Below the pieces are notes generated by a model, which searched no databases, was not told the origin of the DNA, and worked only from the letters and a program-made list of their open reading frames with translations. A DNA stretch of 64,000 nucleotides from Brevibacillus centrosporus (GTDB taxonomy: Bacteria > Bacillota > Bacilli > Brevibacillales > Brevibacillaceae): NCBI RefSeq assembly GCF_003710815.1, contig NZ_RHHP01000032.1, positions 1 to 64,000 on the forward strand, written 5' to 3'. Position 1 is the first letter of the stretch; every line of letters starts with the position of its first letter. Positions 16,038 through 24,453 of the stretch are shown one piece after another. The translations under genes were made by a program, and so were the position numbers.

Positions 16038-16975
16038 GCGTAATAAAGTGTGCCAGCCAAAAGCAACAAGGACGCGACAAACAGTCCGCTAATCCCCATT
16101 CCTCCTGCCCCAGATGTCCGCTTTTGCTTCTGTATGTGCTTCTGCTTTTGCGGGGCGGCAACTGTGAGATCTTTTAAAATCTCCAGCATCTCTGCTCTCA
16201 TTTCCCCTGCTGTCGAGTACTTCCCGTGAAAGGCTTTCAGGAGTGGCACTCGATAGGGGTACAGGCCGTCACTTTTCCGTATTATATCACAGAGCCATAC
16301 CGTATGCCGCGTTTCACTGTGACTGCTTTGCCACGTTTGCGGATCGACAGCGAGGCGCACCATCATGACTGCCGCAGAAAACAAATCGTAGCTGATTTCC
16401 GCCTTTCTGTCTCCCGCATGCCAGTATGCCCGGTCGTACTCCTCGGTGAACTGCCGAACCGCGTTTCCCTGCTTGGTCACTCCCCCAAAATCAATGAGCC
16501 GGACCTGCTTGCTCGATTTCGTCACCATCACATTCTCCGGCTTCAGATCTCCAAACACCCAACCGTGCTTGTGCAAAACATGGAGACGAGCCAACAGCTG
16601 GACCATCATCACAGCGACCCAGTCCACTCCGGATTGCCTGATATATCGGTCCAGCTGCTCCCCCTCCAAGTATTCCATCGCGTAAAACGTGCATGGCTTG
16701 CCATCAATCACCAGATCGTCCACATCACACAGGAGCGGTCCCACTTGGGAATCCCGCCCCTGCTGCACGCTTTTCAGCACATTGACTTCCATTAAAATAT
16801 CCATACCTTCTGCCCCGACCTTGACCGCCCGTTTGACGCCGCCCTGGGTAGTCAAATAAACGGCGCCGTTCGCTCCACGCCCCAACTCCCTTAAGACGTG
16901 GTACGATTTTTTATTCCATTTGCCCTGAAACTGGCGCGGCAAGCTGGGAATGCGGGGCGATTGATTAAAAGACAT
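16025..16975 (-). CDS. yabT: sporulation serine/threonine protein kinase, YabT-like
   Basis: A Hanks-type kinase of 316 residues with one C-terminal membrane anchor (SGLFVASLLLLAGTLYYAW). The glycine loop GRGANGAVY, the AVKV lysine, the catalytic loop FGDLKPEN (an arginine-lacking HRD variant) and DFGG are visible. B. subtilis YabT has the same layout, is made in sporulation and phosphorylates RecA and AbrB. A basic linker (KQKHIQKQKR) precedes the anchor. I start at ATG 16975, inside the end of yabS; the binding site is weak, so a GTG two codons upstream is possible. Confidence 0.88.
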   Translation of the reverse strand: MSFNQSPRIPSLPRQFQGKWNKKSYHVLRELGRGANGAVYLTTQGGVKRAVKVGAEGMDILMEVNVLKSVQQGRDSQVGPLLCDVDDLVIDGKPCTFYAMEYLEGEQLDRYIRQSGVDWVAVMMVQLLARLHVLHKHGWVFGDLKPENVMVTKSSKQVRLIDFGGVTKQGNAVRQFTEEYDRAYWHAGDRKAEISYDLFSAAVMMVRLAVDPQTWQSSHSETRHTVWLCDIIRKSDGLYPYRVPLLKAFHGKYSTAGEMRAEMLEILKDLTVAAPQKQKHIQKQKRTSGAGGMGISGLFVASLLLLAGTLYYAWFM

Positions 16976-17726
16976 GGTCACGCAGGCTTCCATCTTCGTT
17001 ATCGTCGGACTCCATGTCGGCATATCGCTCGGATAGAGCGCGCGGGAGCTTCACATGCTCGAACAAGGCGATCGCCTCTACAATAGCCGGTCCAGTAGGC
17101 GTAATCCCGCTCATCGCCAGATCACTGCTGATCTGATGAGCCTGTTCTACCTTTTCCGTCCATGGAATGCGCACATCCAGGTACTTTTGTTTCCCAGGAA
17201 ATGAACAAACGGCCATCCGACTCTGACCACTGCGTGAGTGCAAGCTGATACTGAAGTCATGTATGGCCTGCTGGACCGCAGACAGCTTTGGCTTCATGCT
17301 CCCCGATGTATCCACCAGCATGACGACATTCAGGCTGCTTTTCTCTCCCAACTCGTCCACCATGCCGGCTACCTGCACTCGTTTTTGAGGCTCCAGCTCT
17401 TCTATACCCGAATCGCCCAAAATCTCTTTCAATTCTTTATTGACTACTTGGTGAATCGTACGCGTCATCGCTTTGCGCGTGAGCATTTGCACGGTTTGTG
17501 CCAGTTGCTGCGGGTAGACAATATCGCAAAGGCCACCTCCTGCTTCTGCAATCTCGCGGATCTCCATCTCGCCCTTTTCACCCAGTTCGCTTTTTTCAAT
17601 CACACCGATCACGTTCACCGTAATCCCTTGTTCTCTCGCAAGAGCTGCTGCTGCCACCGGGCTCATCCCGGTATTCGAGCATCCGTCGGTGACAACCAAA
17701 ATTTGCCGAAGTGTCGCTTCTTTCAC
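16965..17726 (-). CDS. yabS: von Willebrand factor A domain protein, YabS-like
   Basis: A 253-residue cytoplasmic protein with a vWA fold carrying the metal-ion-dependent adhesion motif DTSGSM at 139-144. An N-terminal segment that begins ILVVTDGCSNTGMSPVA resembles a second, partial vWA-like domain. The gene sits between spoIIE and yabT as in B. subtilis, where yabS and yabT are sporulation genes; the role is unknown. The start is GTG 17726 with GGGGAG 7 bases before it. Its end overlaps the yabT start by 11 bases. Confidence 0.86.
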   Translation of the reverse strand: MKEATLRQILVVTDGCSNTGMSPVAAAALAREQGITVNVIGVIEKSELGEKGEMEIREIAEAGGGLCDIVYPQQLAQTVQMLTRKAMTRTIHQVVNKELKEILGDSGIEELEPQKRVQVAGMVDELGEKSSLNVVMLVDTSGSMKPKLSAVQQAIHDFSISLHSRSGQSRMAVCSFPGKQKYLDVRIPWTEKVEQAHQISSDLAMSGITPTGPAIVEAIALFEHVKLPRALSERYADMESDDNEDGSLRDHVF

Positions 17727-17789
17727 AAATTATCTCCCCATTCTGCTTTTTAGCAACAGTATCGACGGGGAGCTGAAAAAACATACTCG

Positions 17790-20264
17790 CTAACTCACAA
17801 TCCGAGGCCGCTCCAGCTTCTGCATGCCGTGTACCTGAATGGCCGACCACTGTGGGACAAACCGGTCTATTCGCGCGACCAGAACCGTCATGTCATCGAC
17901 GATCTGTCCCGAGTGCTGGCGAATGACCTTTTCAAGCAACAGATCAGCTACTTCCTGCGGGTCTTCCGTTTCCAGCTCACTGATGATTCGCTTCATCCAG
18001 GCTTGACGATTTTCGATATGCCTTGGCGCTTCGTAGATTCCGTCTGACATCATAATCAGCAAATCTCCGGGCTTGAGGGAACGGGATACGACATCCACCT
18101 CGATCTCATCCAGGATTCCCACCGGCAAATTATTGGCTGTGATCGTGATGACATCGGCGCTTCGTTTCACAAAGCTGGGGGTCGAACCGATTTTCACAAA
18201 GCGGGTATTCGCCGTCTGCAGATCGATCAGCGCCAAATCAACGGTAGCAAACATCTCGTCGGTAGAGCGCAGCGCTAACACCGAGTTGACCGTTTTGATC
18301 GAAATTTTCTCGTCCATGCCGGAACGCAGCAGCTGCTGGAGCATGTCGAGTGCCGACTGGCTCTCTATGGAAGCACGTTCTCCGTTGCCCATGCCATCGC
18401 TGATCGCCAATGCCATTTTCCCATTTCCCAGATCCATCGTGCGGAAGCTATCCCCTGATAAAAGCTTGCCGTCCTTGGCTGCACCCGCTACGCCGATATC
18501 GATCTCGAAGGTTTTGGCGGATGCGAGGCACATCGTGCATGAGCCGTCTTTTTGGGCTTCGCAGTGCCTTTCTCTGACAACGATGTTCTCCCCCAGGATT
18601 TCCGTCAGCATGGGTGCCACTATTTTGGCGCATTCATCACGTCCGTAGCAGGTAGGCTGACTGATCTCGATATCGACTCTTCCTTCCTCCAGGCTGTGTA
18701 TATCAACGCGGCGCACGGAAAGACCCAGTCCCTCCAACGCCTGCGATACTTGTTTCTCCTGAAAGCTCAGCTCCATCCCTTCCCTCTGAATCTCCCTGGC
18801 AAAATCGCTCATGACTCGAGATACGCCAGAGAGCTGGTCGGCTACCAGCTTGCGGCTTTCCTTCACCTGCTTTTTCAGCTGTTCAAAGGATTCCTGCCGC
18901 TCAAATTCCTGCTCCATGATCGTCATCACTTTTTCCGTCTTGACGCATTTCCGCTCCCACTCCTTTGGTGGTGTAACGCCTGCGAGGGTACCGTTTTCCT
19001 GCACCTTTTCCATGAGCCAGCGCATGCCCTGATAGGTCGACTGCATATCCTTTTCCCAGCATTGTTCCTTCTTCCAGCATTTTTGGCAGGTAAACTCCGT
19101 GACACGGCTGAGAAAGGCGTCTGCCTGCTCCTCGACTTCCTCAGGGTCCGCCGTCTGGGCGAAGCTGCGGGACAGCTGAGTGAACAGCTCGGAAAACTGC
19201 TGGATCTTGCCCGCCGTCACATCCCGTACCCGGCGCATGTACTCTTGATGAGACTGTAGATTTTCCATCGTGCCAGGGATGAATCTTGCGACCTTCTTCC
19301 ACAGCACGGCCGGCGTCAGGATAAACAAGGTTATCGCGATCGCTGATTCGACGAGAGACAAATACAACGTTTCCTCCGCGCCGCCGTAGATCGCCAGGAT
19401 CGCTGTCCCAATGAGCAAGCCTGCCGATACACCGACTTTACCCCCCTCTTTTAGCAAGCCTGCCAACAGCCCAGAGAAGGCGAGCAGATTAATTTGCAAA
19501 AGGGCACTGACATTTGCCAGACTGAGGATCAGGCCCGTAACGACCCCGACTGCCGCTCCCACGGTTCCTCCACCTACAAAGGCGAACAACAGCAGCAAAT
19601 ACCGGGACAGCACGTGCTCCATGGAAATGCCTTCAACCATCCAGTCCACTGTGCCAGTCATCAGCGAGGCTAACAAAATGACCAGAGAGACGATCTCTTC
19701 GTTTTTCAAGGGCTCATAAGGCTTGGCCAGATGAACGATCGAGAGCGATTGAATAAAGATGAGTGTCAGCACAAACCCCAAAACAGCTTCGACTGCGACC
19801 ATGACCAGCTCGTAAGTATTTACCTGATTGGTCAGGGCATGGTACAGCAGGTGGCTGACAAAGATCGTCGTCATGACGAGCAGAGGCGTTCGGGAAAAAT
19901 CCTTCCTGCGCATTCGCTGGCTGATCTTGCACGCGGCGAATGCGAGTACAATACTGAGAACCGTCTGCAGCCCGAGCGGCACCGATTGGGTAAAGGCTCC
20001 TAATATCAAAGCGAAGCCGGTCGTAATGATACAATCTCTTCGCAGATAAAACATGACTATGAAGTAGGGGATAACAAAAGGAGTCAGCTCTTCCAAGATG
20101 AGAGCCCTTCCTAACAAAAAACCCATTAACAAGGGCAGCACGTTCCACCGATAGGCTGCATCCGCTATTTTTTCTCCCCAGGTCATCGCGGCTGTATCCA
20201 TTTGCTCAGATACTTGACGCGTCCATACCTGGCCGGTACTCGTAACATTTTTATTTGCGATCAT
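17790..20264 (-). CDS. spoIIE: stage II sporulation protein E, SpoIIAA-P phosphatase
   Basis: SpoIIE dephosphorylates the anti-anti-sigma factor SpoIIAA and so frees sigma-F in the forespore; it also binds FtsZ at the polar septum. The 824-residue protein has about ten N-terminal membrane segments (about 35-325), a central cytoplasmic domain (about 330-580) with four Cys (CQKCWKKEQC) and a C-terminal PP2C-type domain with GDSFRTMDLGNGKMALAISD, DGMGNGERA and MSDGIYEAP, whose Asp residues bind Mn. The start ATG 20264 has GGGGTGGTG nearby. The promoter has the unusual 21-base spacing known from B. subtilis spoIIE. Confidence 0.97.
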   Translation of the reverse strand: MIANKNVTSTGQVWTRQVSEQMDTAAMTWGEKIADAAYRWNVLPLLMGFLLGRALILEELTPFVIPYFIVMFYLRRDCIITTGFALILGAFTQSVPLGLQTVLSIVLAFAACKISQRMRRKDFSRTPLLVMTTIFVSHLLYHALTNQVNTYELVMVAVEAVLGFVLTLIFIQSLSIVHLAKPYEPLKNEEIVSLVILLASLMTGTVDWMVEGISMEHVLSRYLLLLFAFVGGGTVGAAVGVVTGLILSLANVSALLQINLLAFSGLLAGLLKEGGKVGVSAGLLIGTAILAIYGGAEETLYLSLVESAIAITLFILTPAVLWKKVARFIPGTMENLQSHQEYMRRVRDVTAGKIQQFSELFTQLSRSFAQTADPEEVEEQADAFLSRVTEFTCQKCWKKEQCWEKDMQSTYQGMRWLMEKVQENGTLAGVTPPKEWERKCVKTEKVMTIMEQEFERQESFEQLKKQVKESRKLVADQLSGVSRVMSDFAREIQREGMELSFQEKQVSQALEGLGLSVRRVDIHSLEEGRVDIEISQPTCYGRDECAKIVAPMLTEILGENIVVRERHCEAQKDGSCTMCLASAKTFEIDIGVAGAAKDGKLLSGDSFRTMDLGNGKMALAISDGMGNGERASIESQSALDMLQQLLRSGMDEKISIKTVNSVLALRSTDEMFATVDLALIDLQTANTRFVKIGSTPSFVKRSADVITITANNLPVGILDEIEVDVVSRSLKPGDLLIMMSDGIYEAPRHIENRQAWMKRIISELETEDPQEVADLLLEKVIRQHSGQIVDDMTVLVARIDRFVPQWSAIQVHGMQKLERPRIVS

Positions 20265-20301
20265 GTCAACACCACCCCGTTCTTGTTCAATGTGTTTCTC
20301 A

Positions 20302-20369
20302 ATTATACGGAGGCGGTATTGTAAAATTTGTCAAAAAACCAATGGATATTCCCAGAATCGTCCGACAAA
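20302..20369 (-). promoter_or_regulatory. spoIIE promoter, 21-base spacer with Spo0A boxes
   Basis: -35 TTGACA (20329-20334) and -10 TATAAT (20302-20307) are both perfect but 21 bases apart, as in the Spo0A-activated spoIIE promoter of B. subtilis. A perfect 0A box, TTTGTCAAA on the plus strand (20327-20335), covers the -35. A second, TTTGTCGGA on the minus strand (20361-20369), lies about 30 bases upstream. Confidence 0.85.
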
Positions 20370-20656
20370 TTCATTGACACGTTTGGACATGAGTACGTGC
20401 TTTATGCAGAAAGGGAAACTTGGCCACTCCAGGCTACTAACGAACCTCCAGCGCCTTTGCGATGGCAAGATTCTTAACTTCCCTTCTTTTTGCACAAAAA
20501 AAACCGACGTTATGGCGGATAACGTCGGCTGACAGGTGATTCGCGCTTTGCGAAACGGGCTTACGATACGTATTCGGCATGATTCACAAAATGCCTTCCT
20601 GATATTGTAGTCAAAATGCGCAAACTATAAAGAAAGAAAAGTCAAAATTTTCCGAA
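20370..20656. other. gap between spoIIE and yabR
   Basis: About 290 bases. It contains the yabR terminator (20496-20528). I find no tRNA in it, although B. subtilis has two tRNA genes here, and no reading frame with a binding site. Confidence 0.5.
20496..20528 (-). terminator. strong terminator of the yab/divIC/yabR operon
   Basis: CCGACGTTAT (20504-20513) pairs perfectly with ATAACGTCGG (20519-20528) around a 5-base loop, followed on the minus strand by eight T. Confidence 0.92.
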
Positions 20657-21028
20657 TCAATGTTGTCGACCGCGGCCCTTCTTGTCCCCATTTTTCTTTA
20701 ACGGGGACTGGCGGTCTTCGCTTTCTTTCAAAAATCGATTCAGTTTATCTTCAAAGCCCTCCCCACGTTCACGCTGATGGCGAGGTGGTCGTTCCTTTTC
20801 CAACGCCTTTTTTATCGACAATCCGATTTTGCCCTCGCGGATATTCAAGACCTTCACCGTTACGACATCCCCGATTTTCAGGAAGTCATGAATATCTTTG
20901 ACAAACGTGTCTGCGATCTCACTGATATGCACAAGACCGGTCACATTTCCTGGCAGCTCCACAAACGCACCAAATTTCGTGATACCTGTCACTTTTCCTT
21001 CAAGTTTGCTCCCGATCTCGACTCCCAT
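20657..21028 (-). CDS. yabR: S1 domain RNA-binding protein YabR
   Basis: A 123-residue protein: one S1 RNA-binding domain (residues 1-75; GKVTGITKFGAFVEL and GLVHISEI are the classic S1 strands) and a charged, low-complexity tail rich in Lys, Arg, Glu and Gly. It belongs to the GSP13/YabR group of ribosome-associated S1 proteins. It follows divIC as in B. subtilis and ends the operon. Confidence 0.92.
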   Translation of the reverse strand: MGVEIGSKLEGKVTGITKFGAFVELPGNVTGLVHISEIADTFVKDIHDFLKIGDVVTVKVLNIREGKIGLSIKKALEKERPPRHQRERGEGFEDKLNRFLKESEDRQSPLKKNGDKKGRGRQH

Positions 21029-21069
21029 GAACGTGGAAAGCCTCCCTCTGCTTGAAGATCAGTCAAACG

Positions 21070-21384
21070 CTACTCCTCCGGAATCACATAAATGCTCTCG
21101 CCAGGTTTGGTATAGTAAATCCGTTTTCTCGCCAGCTCTGCCAAATACTCCTGGTCATTCAGACGACTCGCTTCATAGGTCAGCTCCTCTTGCTGCTGCA
21201 GCAAAACGGCTGACTCTTGCTTCAATGCTTCCAGCTCAGTCTCTTTCTGGGCAAGAACCCCGCTCTGCAAATAAAAGGTATAGCCAGTCCAGACGAAAAA
21301 GCAAAGAATGAAAAAGAAAAACAGCCGCATTCTCCGCTTTTGCCCTCTTCGATTGGTTGTAGGGGATGCTGCTTCTTTCATCAT
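21070..21384 (-). CDS. divIC: cell division protein DivIC/FtsB
   Basis: A 104-residue bitopic protein of the divisome. A basic N-terminus (RRGQKRRMR) precedes one membrane segment, LFFFFILCFFVWTGYTFYLQ (about 20-39), followed by an outside coiled coil (KETELEALKQESAVLLQQQEE) and the conserved C-terminal LARKRIYYTKPGE. DivIC pairs with FtsL and FtsQ/DivIB to activate septal peptidoglycan synthesis. I start at ATG 21384 (GAGGTGG upstream; ATG also follows at 21381); the frame is open far upstream into yabQ. Confidence 0.93.
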   Translation of the reverse strand: MMKEAASPTTNRRGQKRRMRLFFFFILCFFVWTGYTFYLQSGVLAQKETELEALKQESAVLLQQQEELTYEASRLNDQEYLAELARKRIYYTKPGESIYVIPEE

Positions 21385-21401
21385 TAGGCCACCTCGGATA
21401 T

Positions 21402-21974
21402 TTAATCCCGCTTTCTCTTTGAGTGAAACCAATTCTTCCCATTGGTCCAAATTCCTTTTGTTTTGCCGAACATTTTTTTCCCCAAATGTTGACCCCATCT
21501 GGCAAAGGGCGAAGTGACAAAACGCGCCACTTTCCACAAAAAGCCGAGGATCGCGAGCAACACGGAATACAAAAATGCCAGCACCATCAGGATCACTCGG
21601 TAAAAAAACAGGATAGGACGCACAACCAGGGTGTCAATGATCTGTAAAACCGTACGGTAAAACCACTGACAAAATTTTATCACGCGGTGTAAAAATTGGA
21701 TATACTTCTTACTACCTACTACAAAATACACCCAGGCGCCAAAAATCATTCCAAAAAAGATGGGAAACCGAATGATTCCGTCGTTTACTTTCACCAATAT
21801 CAAGAAAACAGCACCCATGCTGCCGATCCAGAAGAGGACGTCAAAAATGAATACCATCCACAACGGCAGTCTGCTCTTTCCTTTAAAAACATGATACGTA
21901 TCAAATCCCATTCCCATAAGCGCACCGCACGTGGACATGGCCAGGACCGTCTGAAGCTGGGTTGCGATACTCAC
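21402..21974 (-). CDS. yabQ: spore cortex biosynthesis protein YabQ
   Basis: A 190-residue membrane protein with about five hydrophobic segments. B. subtilis YabQ is a sigma-E protein of the forespore outer membrane required for cortex. The start is GTG 21974, overlapping the yabP stop as GTGA, so the two are translationally coupled. The C-terminal tail is strongly basic (GKTKGIWTNGKNWFHSKRKRD). Confidence 0.9.
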   Translation of the reverse strand: MSIATQLQTVLAMSTCGALMGMGFDTYHVFKGKSRLPLWMVFIFDVLFWIGSMGAVFLILVKVNDGIIRFPIFFGMIFGAWVYFVVGSKKYIQFLHRVIKFCQWFYRTVLQIIDTLVVRPILFFYRVILMVLAFLYSVLLAILGFLWKVARFVTSPFARWGQHLGKKMFGKTKGIWTNGKNWFHSKRKRD

Positions 21975-22255
21975 TTGAACAGCTTGCCGAAGAATCCTCT
22001 CGACCGGTCCCCGGCCTGCCCTTGCTCCAGATAGGCCATTTCATGCACCAGACCCTCGATCGCCACTTCTCCGGTTTCCAAACTCAGATTTTTCATATGC
22101 AAATTTTGTCCACGTATGGTTAAAAAGCCGCCTTCTGTCTCCAAGAGAAATTCCTCACTGTCAAAGCTTTCGACGTTCTTCACACCCGAAATCGCCAAAG
22201 AGCGCCTGTTGATCATCACGACTTCATGGCGAGGCCGCTTCGTGTGCTCCATCAT
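21971..22255 (-). CDS. yabP: sporulation protein YabP
   Basis: A 94-residue YabP/YqfC family protein. The conserved core is INRRSLAISGVKNVESFDSEEF and the GFLTIRGQNLHMKNL block. B. subtilis YabP is made early in the mother cell; a knockout blocks sporulation in an odd way that yabQ also affects. I start at ATG 22255, 7 bases after GGAGG; the next codon is ATG as well. A longer upstream frame runs into the neighbouring terminator and is not real. Confidence 0.92.
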   Translation of the reverse strand: MMEHTKRPRHEVVMINRRSLAISGVKNVESFDSEEFLLETEGGFLTIRGQNLHMKNLSLETGEVAIEGLVHEMAYLEQGQAGDRSRGFFGKLFK

Positions 22256-22288
22256 GCTAACTCCTCCCTTACGTACCCTTCTTGTACA

Positions 22289-22296
22289 ATCGTATG
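22289..22296 (-). promoter_or_regulatory. possible sigma-E -10 element before yabP
   Basis: The minus strand reads CATACGAT, close to the sigma-E -10 CATACANT, 34 bases before the yabP start. The -35 is not clear. B. subtilis yabP is sigma-E dependent, which makes the match plausible. Confidence 0.35.
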
Positions 22297-22321
22297 GGGG
22301 GGGATGTCCTTTTAGAACAAA

Positions 22322-22343
22322 AACCCCGCTAGAGAGCGGGGTT
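22322..22343 (-). terminator. terminator of the secreted repeat protein gene
   Basis: AACCCCGCT (22322-22330) pairs perfectly with AGCGGGGTT (22335-22343) around a 4-base loop; on the minus strand TTTTTG follows. Confidence 0.9.
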
Positions 22344-22361
22344 AGCAGGGTAGCTTGCTTC

Positions 22362-24392
22362 TTATTTGTACACGGTGTAATTGCCGTTGACAAAGATGAT
22401 TTTGTAGCCAGTCCGGTCGGTAATCGTACGAAGTGGCAAGGTTGGAATGTTGCTCTTCACCTGAACAGCCGTTGGCAGGGTAACATTTTGCCCGTTAATC
22501 GTCGCCACGTTGGAGCCTACCTTGAACTGCATGACGGTACTGCCGCTAACCACCTTGGCTGTCGTTGCTGTCCAGGTAACGGACATGCCCAAGCCATCGC
22601 GGAAGAAGGAAGCAGGCATCAGCGTATTCCCGTTCACAATGTATGGTGCCGCTGTCATTGCTGTCGCTTTTCCTGACTTCGTGAATGAAGCGACGTTGGC
22701 CTTGAAGCTGACGCCATTTAGTGCCACGATCGTCGCAGGACGAGCGAACAGAAGACCCTTTTCCTCCGAGGTGTAGACACCAATGCTGTATACACCCGCC
22801 GTTGCCGGATTCACAACGCCTCCTGCCTCCAGCACATTGACCGTCACCGCTGTCTGTGCAGGAATGTCCTGGGACGGCACGATAATCAGGTTTTGACCCC
22901 GTACCCCGACATAGTTGGCAGCTGTACCGTTGACCGTCACGCTCGTCGCCGGTATGTAGGCAGGGACTTTGAAGCCTGCAGGCAGGACAATTTCAAAGAA
23001 TCCTTGCGAGCGCGTGATAGGAGCCCCGAGTCCTTTGATGGCAATCTGCACGCCAGTCGGTGTCGACGCCGTCGCACGAGTCAATCCGATGGTAGCAGCC
23101 GTATTGTCCACGGCAGCAGGGACAGAGGTACCGGAGATTTCAAAGCTTTTGGAACGGTACGTCTTATTGTCAACCTTGGCAGTCAGGCTGTATGTACCTG
23201 CTGTTTTGGGGTTCGTCAAATACGCATCATAGGCAAATTTGACGGTCAGGCTGTCCGTGCTTTTAAATCCGCTAGGTGTACGGAAAGAAACCTTGCCATT
23301 GCTTGTACTCACGGTATTGACCTGATCCCCGTTCACCGTTACGCTGTAGCCGGATACCACAGGCGGTACCATGTCTGCACTCGGGAACTCAATCGTAATA
23401 TCCGTATTGGAATACAGCTTTGTCGAAAGGTCTATGTCGAAGGAATAGCTTGAACGCGCTCCAGCAGCACGATCAGACAGGGCCACATCAAAGGATGACT
23501 TCGCTGTCCCGGTCACTTCCATGTCTTCGGAGGTGTATTTTTTGCTGTCGTACTCAATCTCAAAGGTGTATTCGTCATCGGCCTCTGACGGATTCTTGAT
23601 ACCTGCGGACGAACTGAACTCCAGCTTGATGTAGCTATCTCCGTCGGCTCCGCTCGGAATCTCGATGCGCATGGAGTCACTGTCCAGGATGCTGACATAT
23701 TCGGCTTTGGTTCCGTTGACTTTTACGTCGGATTTGCTGATGCTCTTTGGCAGCATATCCTTCGTTGGAAAATCTACATAAATGTATTTTCCCTTTTTCA
23801 GTTTCCCTTTGGAGGAAAGGTTGAATTTGCCCAGCGTCAAGGAGATGTCAGCCTCAGCCGACTTGCTGCTCTGGACGACGTCAAACTTGCTGCTACTGCT
23901 GCTTCCGCTGCTTGACGATTTGCCGATAGTGATTTTCTCATTTTTATAGGTGGTTTCCTTCGAGGTCTTTACCCCGATCGTGTAGGTTCCTTTGTCCTCT
24001 GGATTCGTAATGTTGTCGATCGTCAGAGTGAGCAGCGTGCCTTTGCTGACCTTTTCATCCAGCTCGATCGTCACCACGTTGCCGCTGACCGAAACATCAT
24101 CGATCTCGACTTCATCGCCATCGTCATCTTCCAAATACACGTCGGATGTTTTCAGCTTTTTATCAACCGTGTAATCCGAAGGGAACTTGACGGAAATTTC
24201 GTCACCCGATTTCAATTCCTTGTCGATTTCAAATTCAATCGTATATTCAGTTTCTTCATCTGCGCTCGTATCATCTGCCGAAATATCTTCAACAGTTAGG
24301 GCATAAGCGGCTTTTGGCACCACGACAAATGGACTTGCCAACACCGTAGTCGCCAGCAATACGGAAATACCTGTTTTTGCGCTTTTGTGCAA
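22362..24392 (-). CDS. secreted protein with four tandem Ig-like repeats and a copper-amine-oxidase-type stalk domain
   Basis: A 676-residue exported protein. A signal peptide (about 1-32) ends near AAYA. Four repeats of about 120-130 residues follow, each a beta-rich module that ends with a block such as NPEDKGTYTIGVKTSKE, NPSEADDEYTFEIEYDSK, NPKTAGTYSLTAKVDNK or NPATAGVYSIGVYTSEE. The first two are very acidic or Ser-rich (a run SSSGSSSSSKF at about 158). The last 110 residues are a copper amine oxidase N-terminal-like domain (MPASFFRDGLGMSVTW, PTLPLRTITD) found in many Paenibacillaceae surface proteins. It starts at TTG 24392 with a full AAAGGAGG 8 bases before. Function unknown; it is likely a wall-associated or stalk protein. 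It lies inside the conserved yab operon region. Confidence 0.82.
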   Translation of the reverse strand: MHKSAKTGISVLLATTVLASPFVVVPKAAYALTVEDISADDTSADEETEYTIEFEIDKELKSGDEISVKFPSDYTVDKKLKTSDVYLEDDDGDEVEIDDVSVSGNVVTIELDEKVSKGTLLTLTIDNITNPEDKGTYTIGVKTSKETTYKNEKITIGKSSSSGSSSSSKFDVVQSSKSAEADISLTLGKFNLSSKGKLKKGKYIYVDFPTKDMLPKSISKSDVKVNGTKAEYVSILDSDSMRIEIPSGADGDSYIKLEFSSSAGIKNPSEADDEYTFEIEYDSKKYTSEDMEVTGTAKSSFDVALSDRAAGARSSYSFDIDLSTKLYSNTDITIEFPSADMVPPVVSGYSVTVNGDQVNTVSTSNGKVSFRTPSGFKSTDSLTVKFAYDAYLTNPKTAGTYSLTAKVDNKTYRSKSFEISGTSVPAAVDNTAATIGLTRATASTPTGVQIAIKGLGAPITRSQGFFEIVLPAGFKVPAYIPATSVTVNGTAANYVGVRGQNLIIVPSQDIPAQTAVTVNVLEAGGVVNPATAGVYSIGVYTSEEKGLLFARPATIVALNGVSFKANVASFTKSGKATAMTAAPYIVNGNTLMPASFFRDGLGMSVTWTATTAKVVSGSTVMQFKVGSNVATINGQNVTLPTAVQVKSNIPTLPLRTITDRTGYKIIFVNGNYTVYK

Positions 24393-24453
24393 CGGTAACG
24401 CCTCCTTTAACCTGCAATTCCTTTTATGATAGGAAAAGAACGGCAGGAAAGGG

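Noticed and set aside
20370..20656. tRNA genes expected between spoIIE and yabR from the B. subtilis order
   Set aside because: No cloverleaf or tRNA-like ends are visible in the gap.
22296..22303. Run of eight G before yabP as a possible phase-variation tract
   Set aside because: It lies in an untranslated region near a promoter, not within a reading frame, and eight bases is not long enough to claim slippage.
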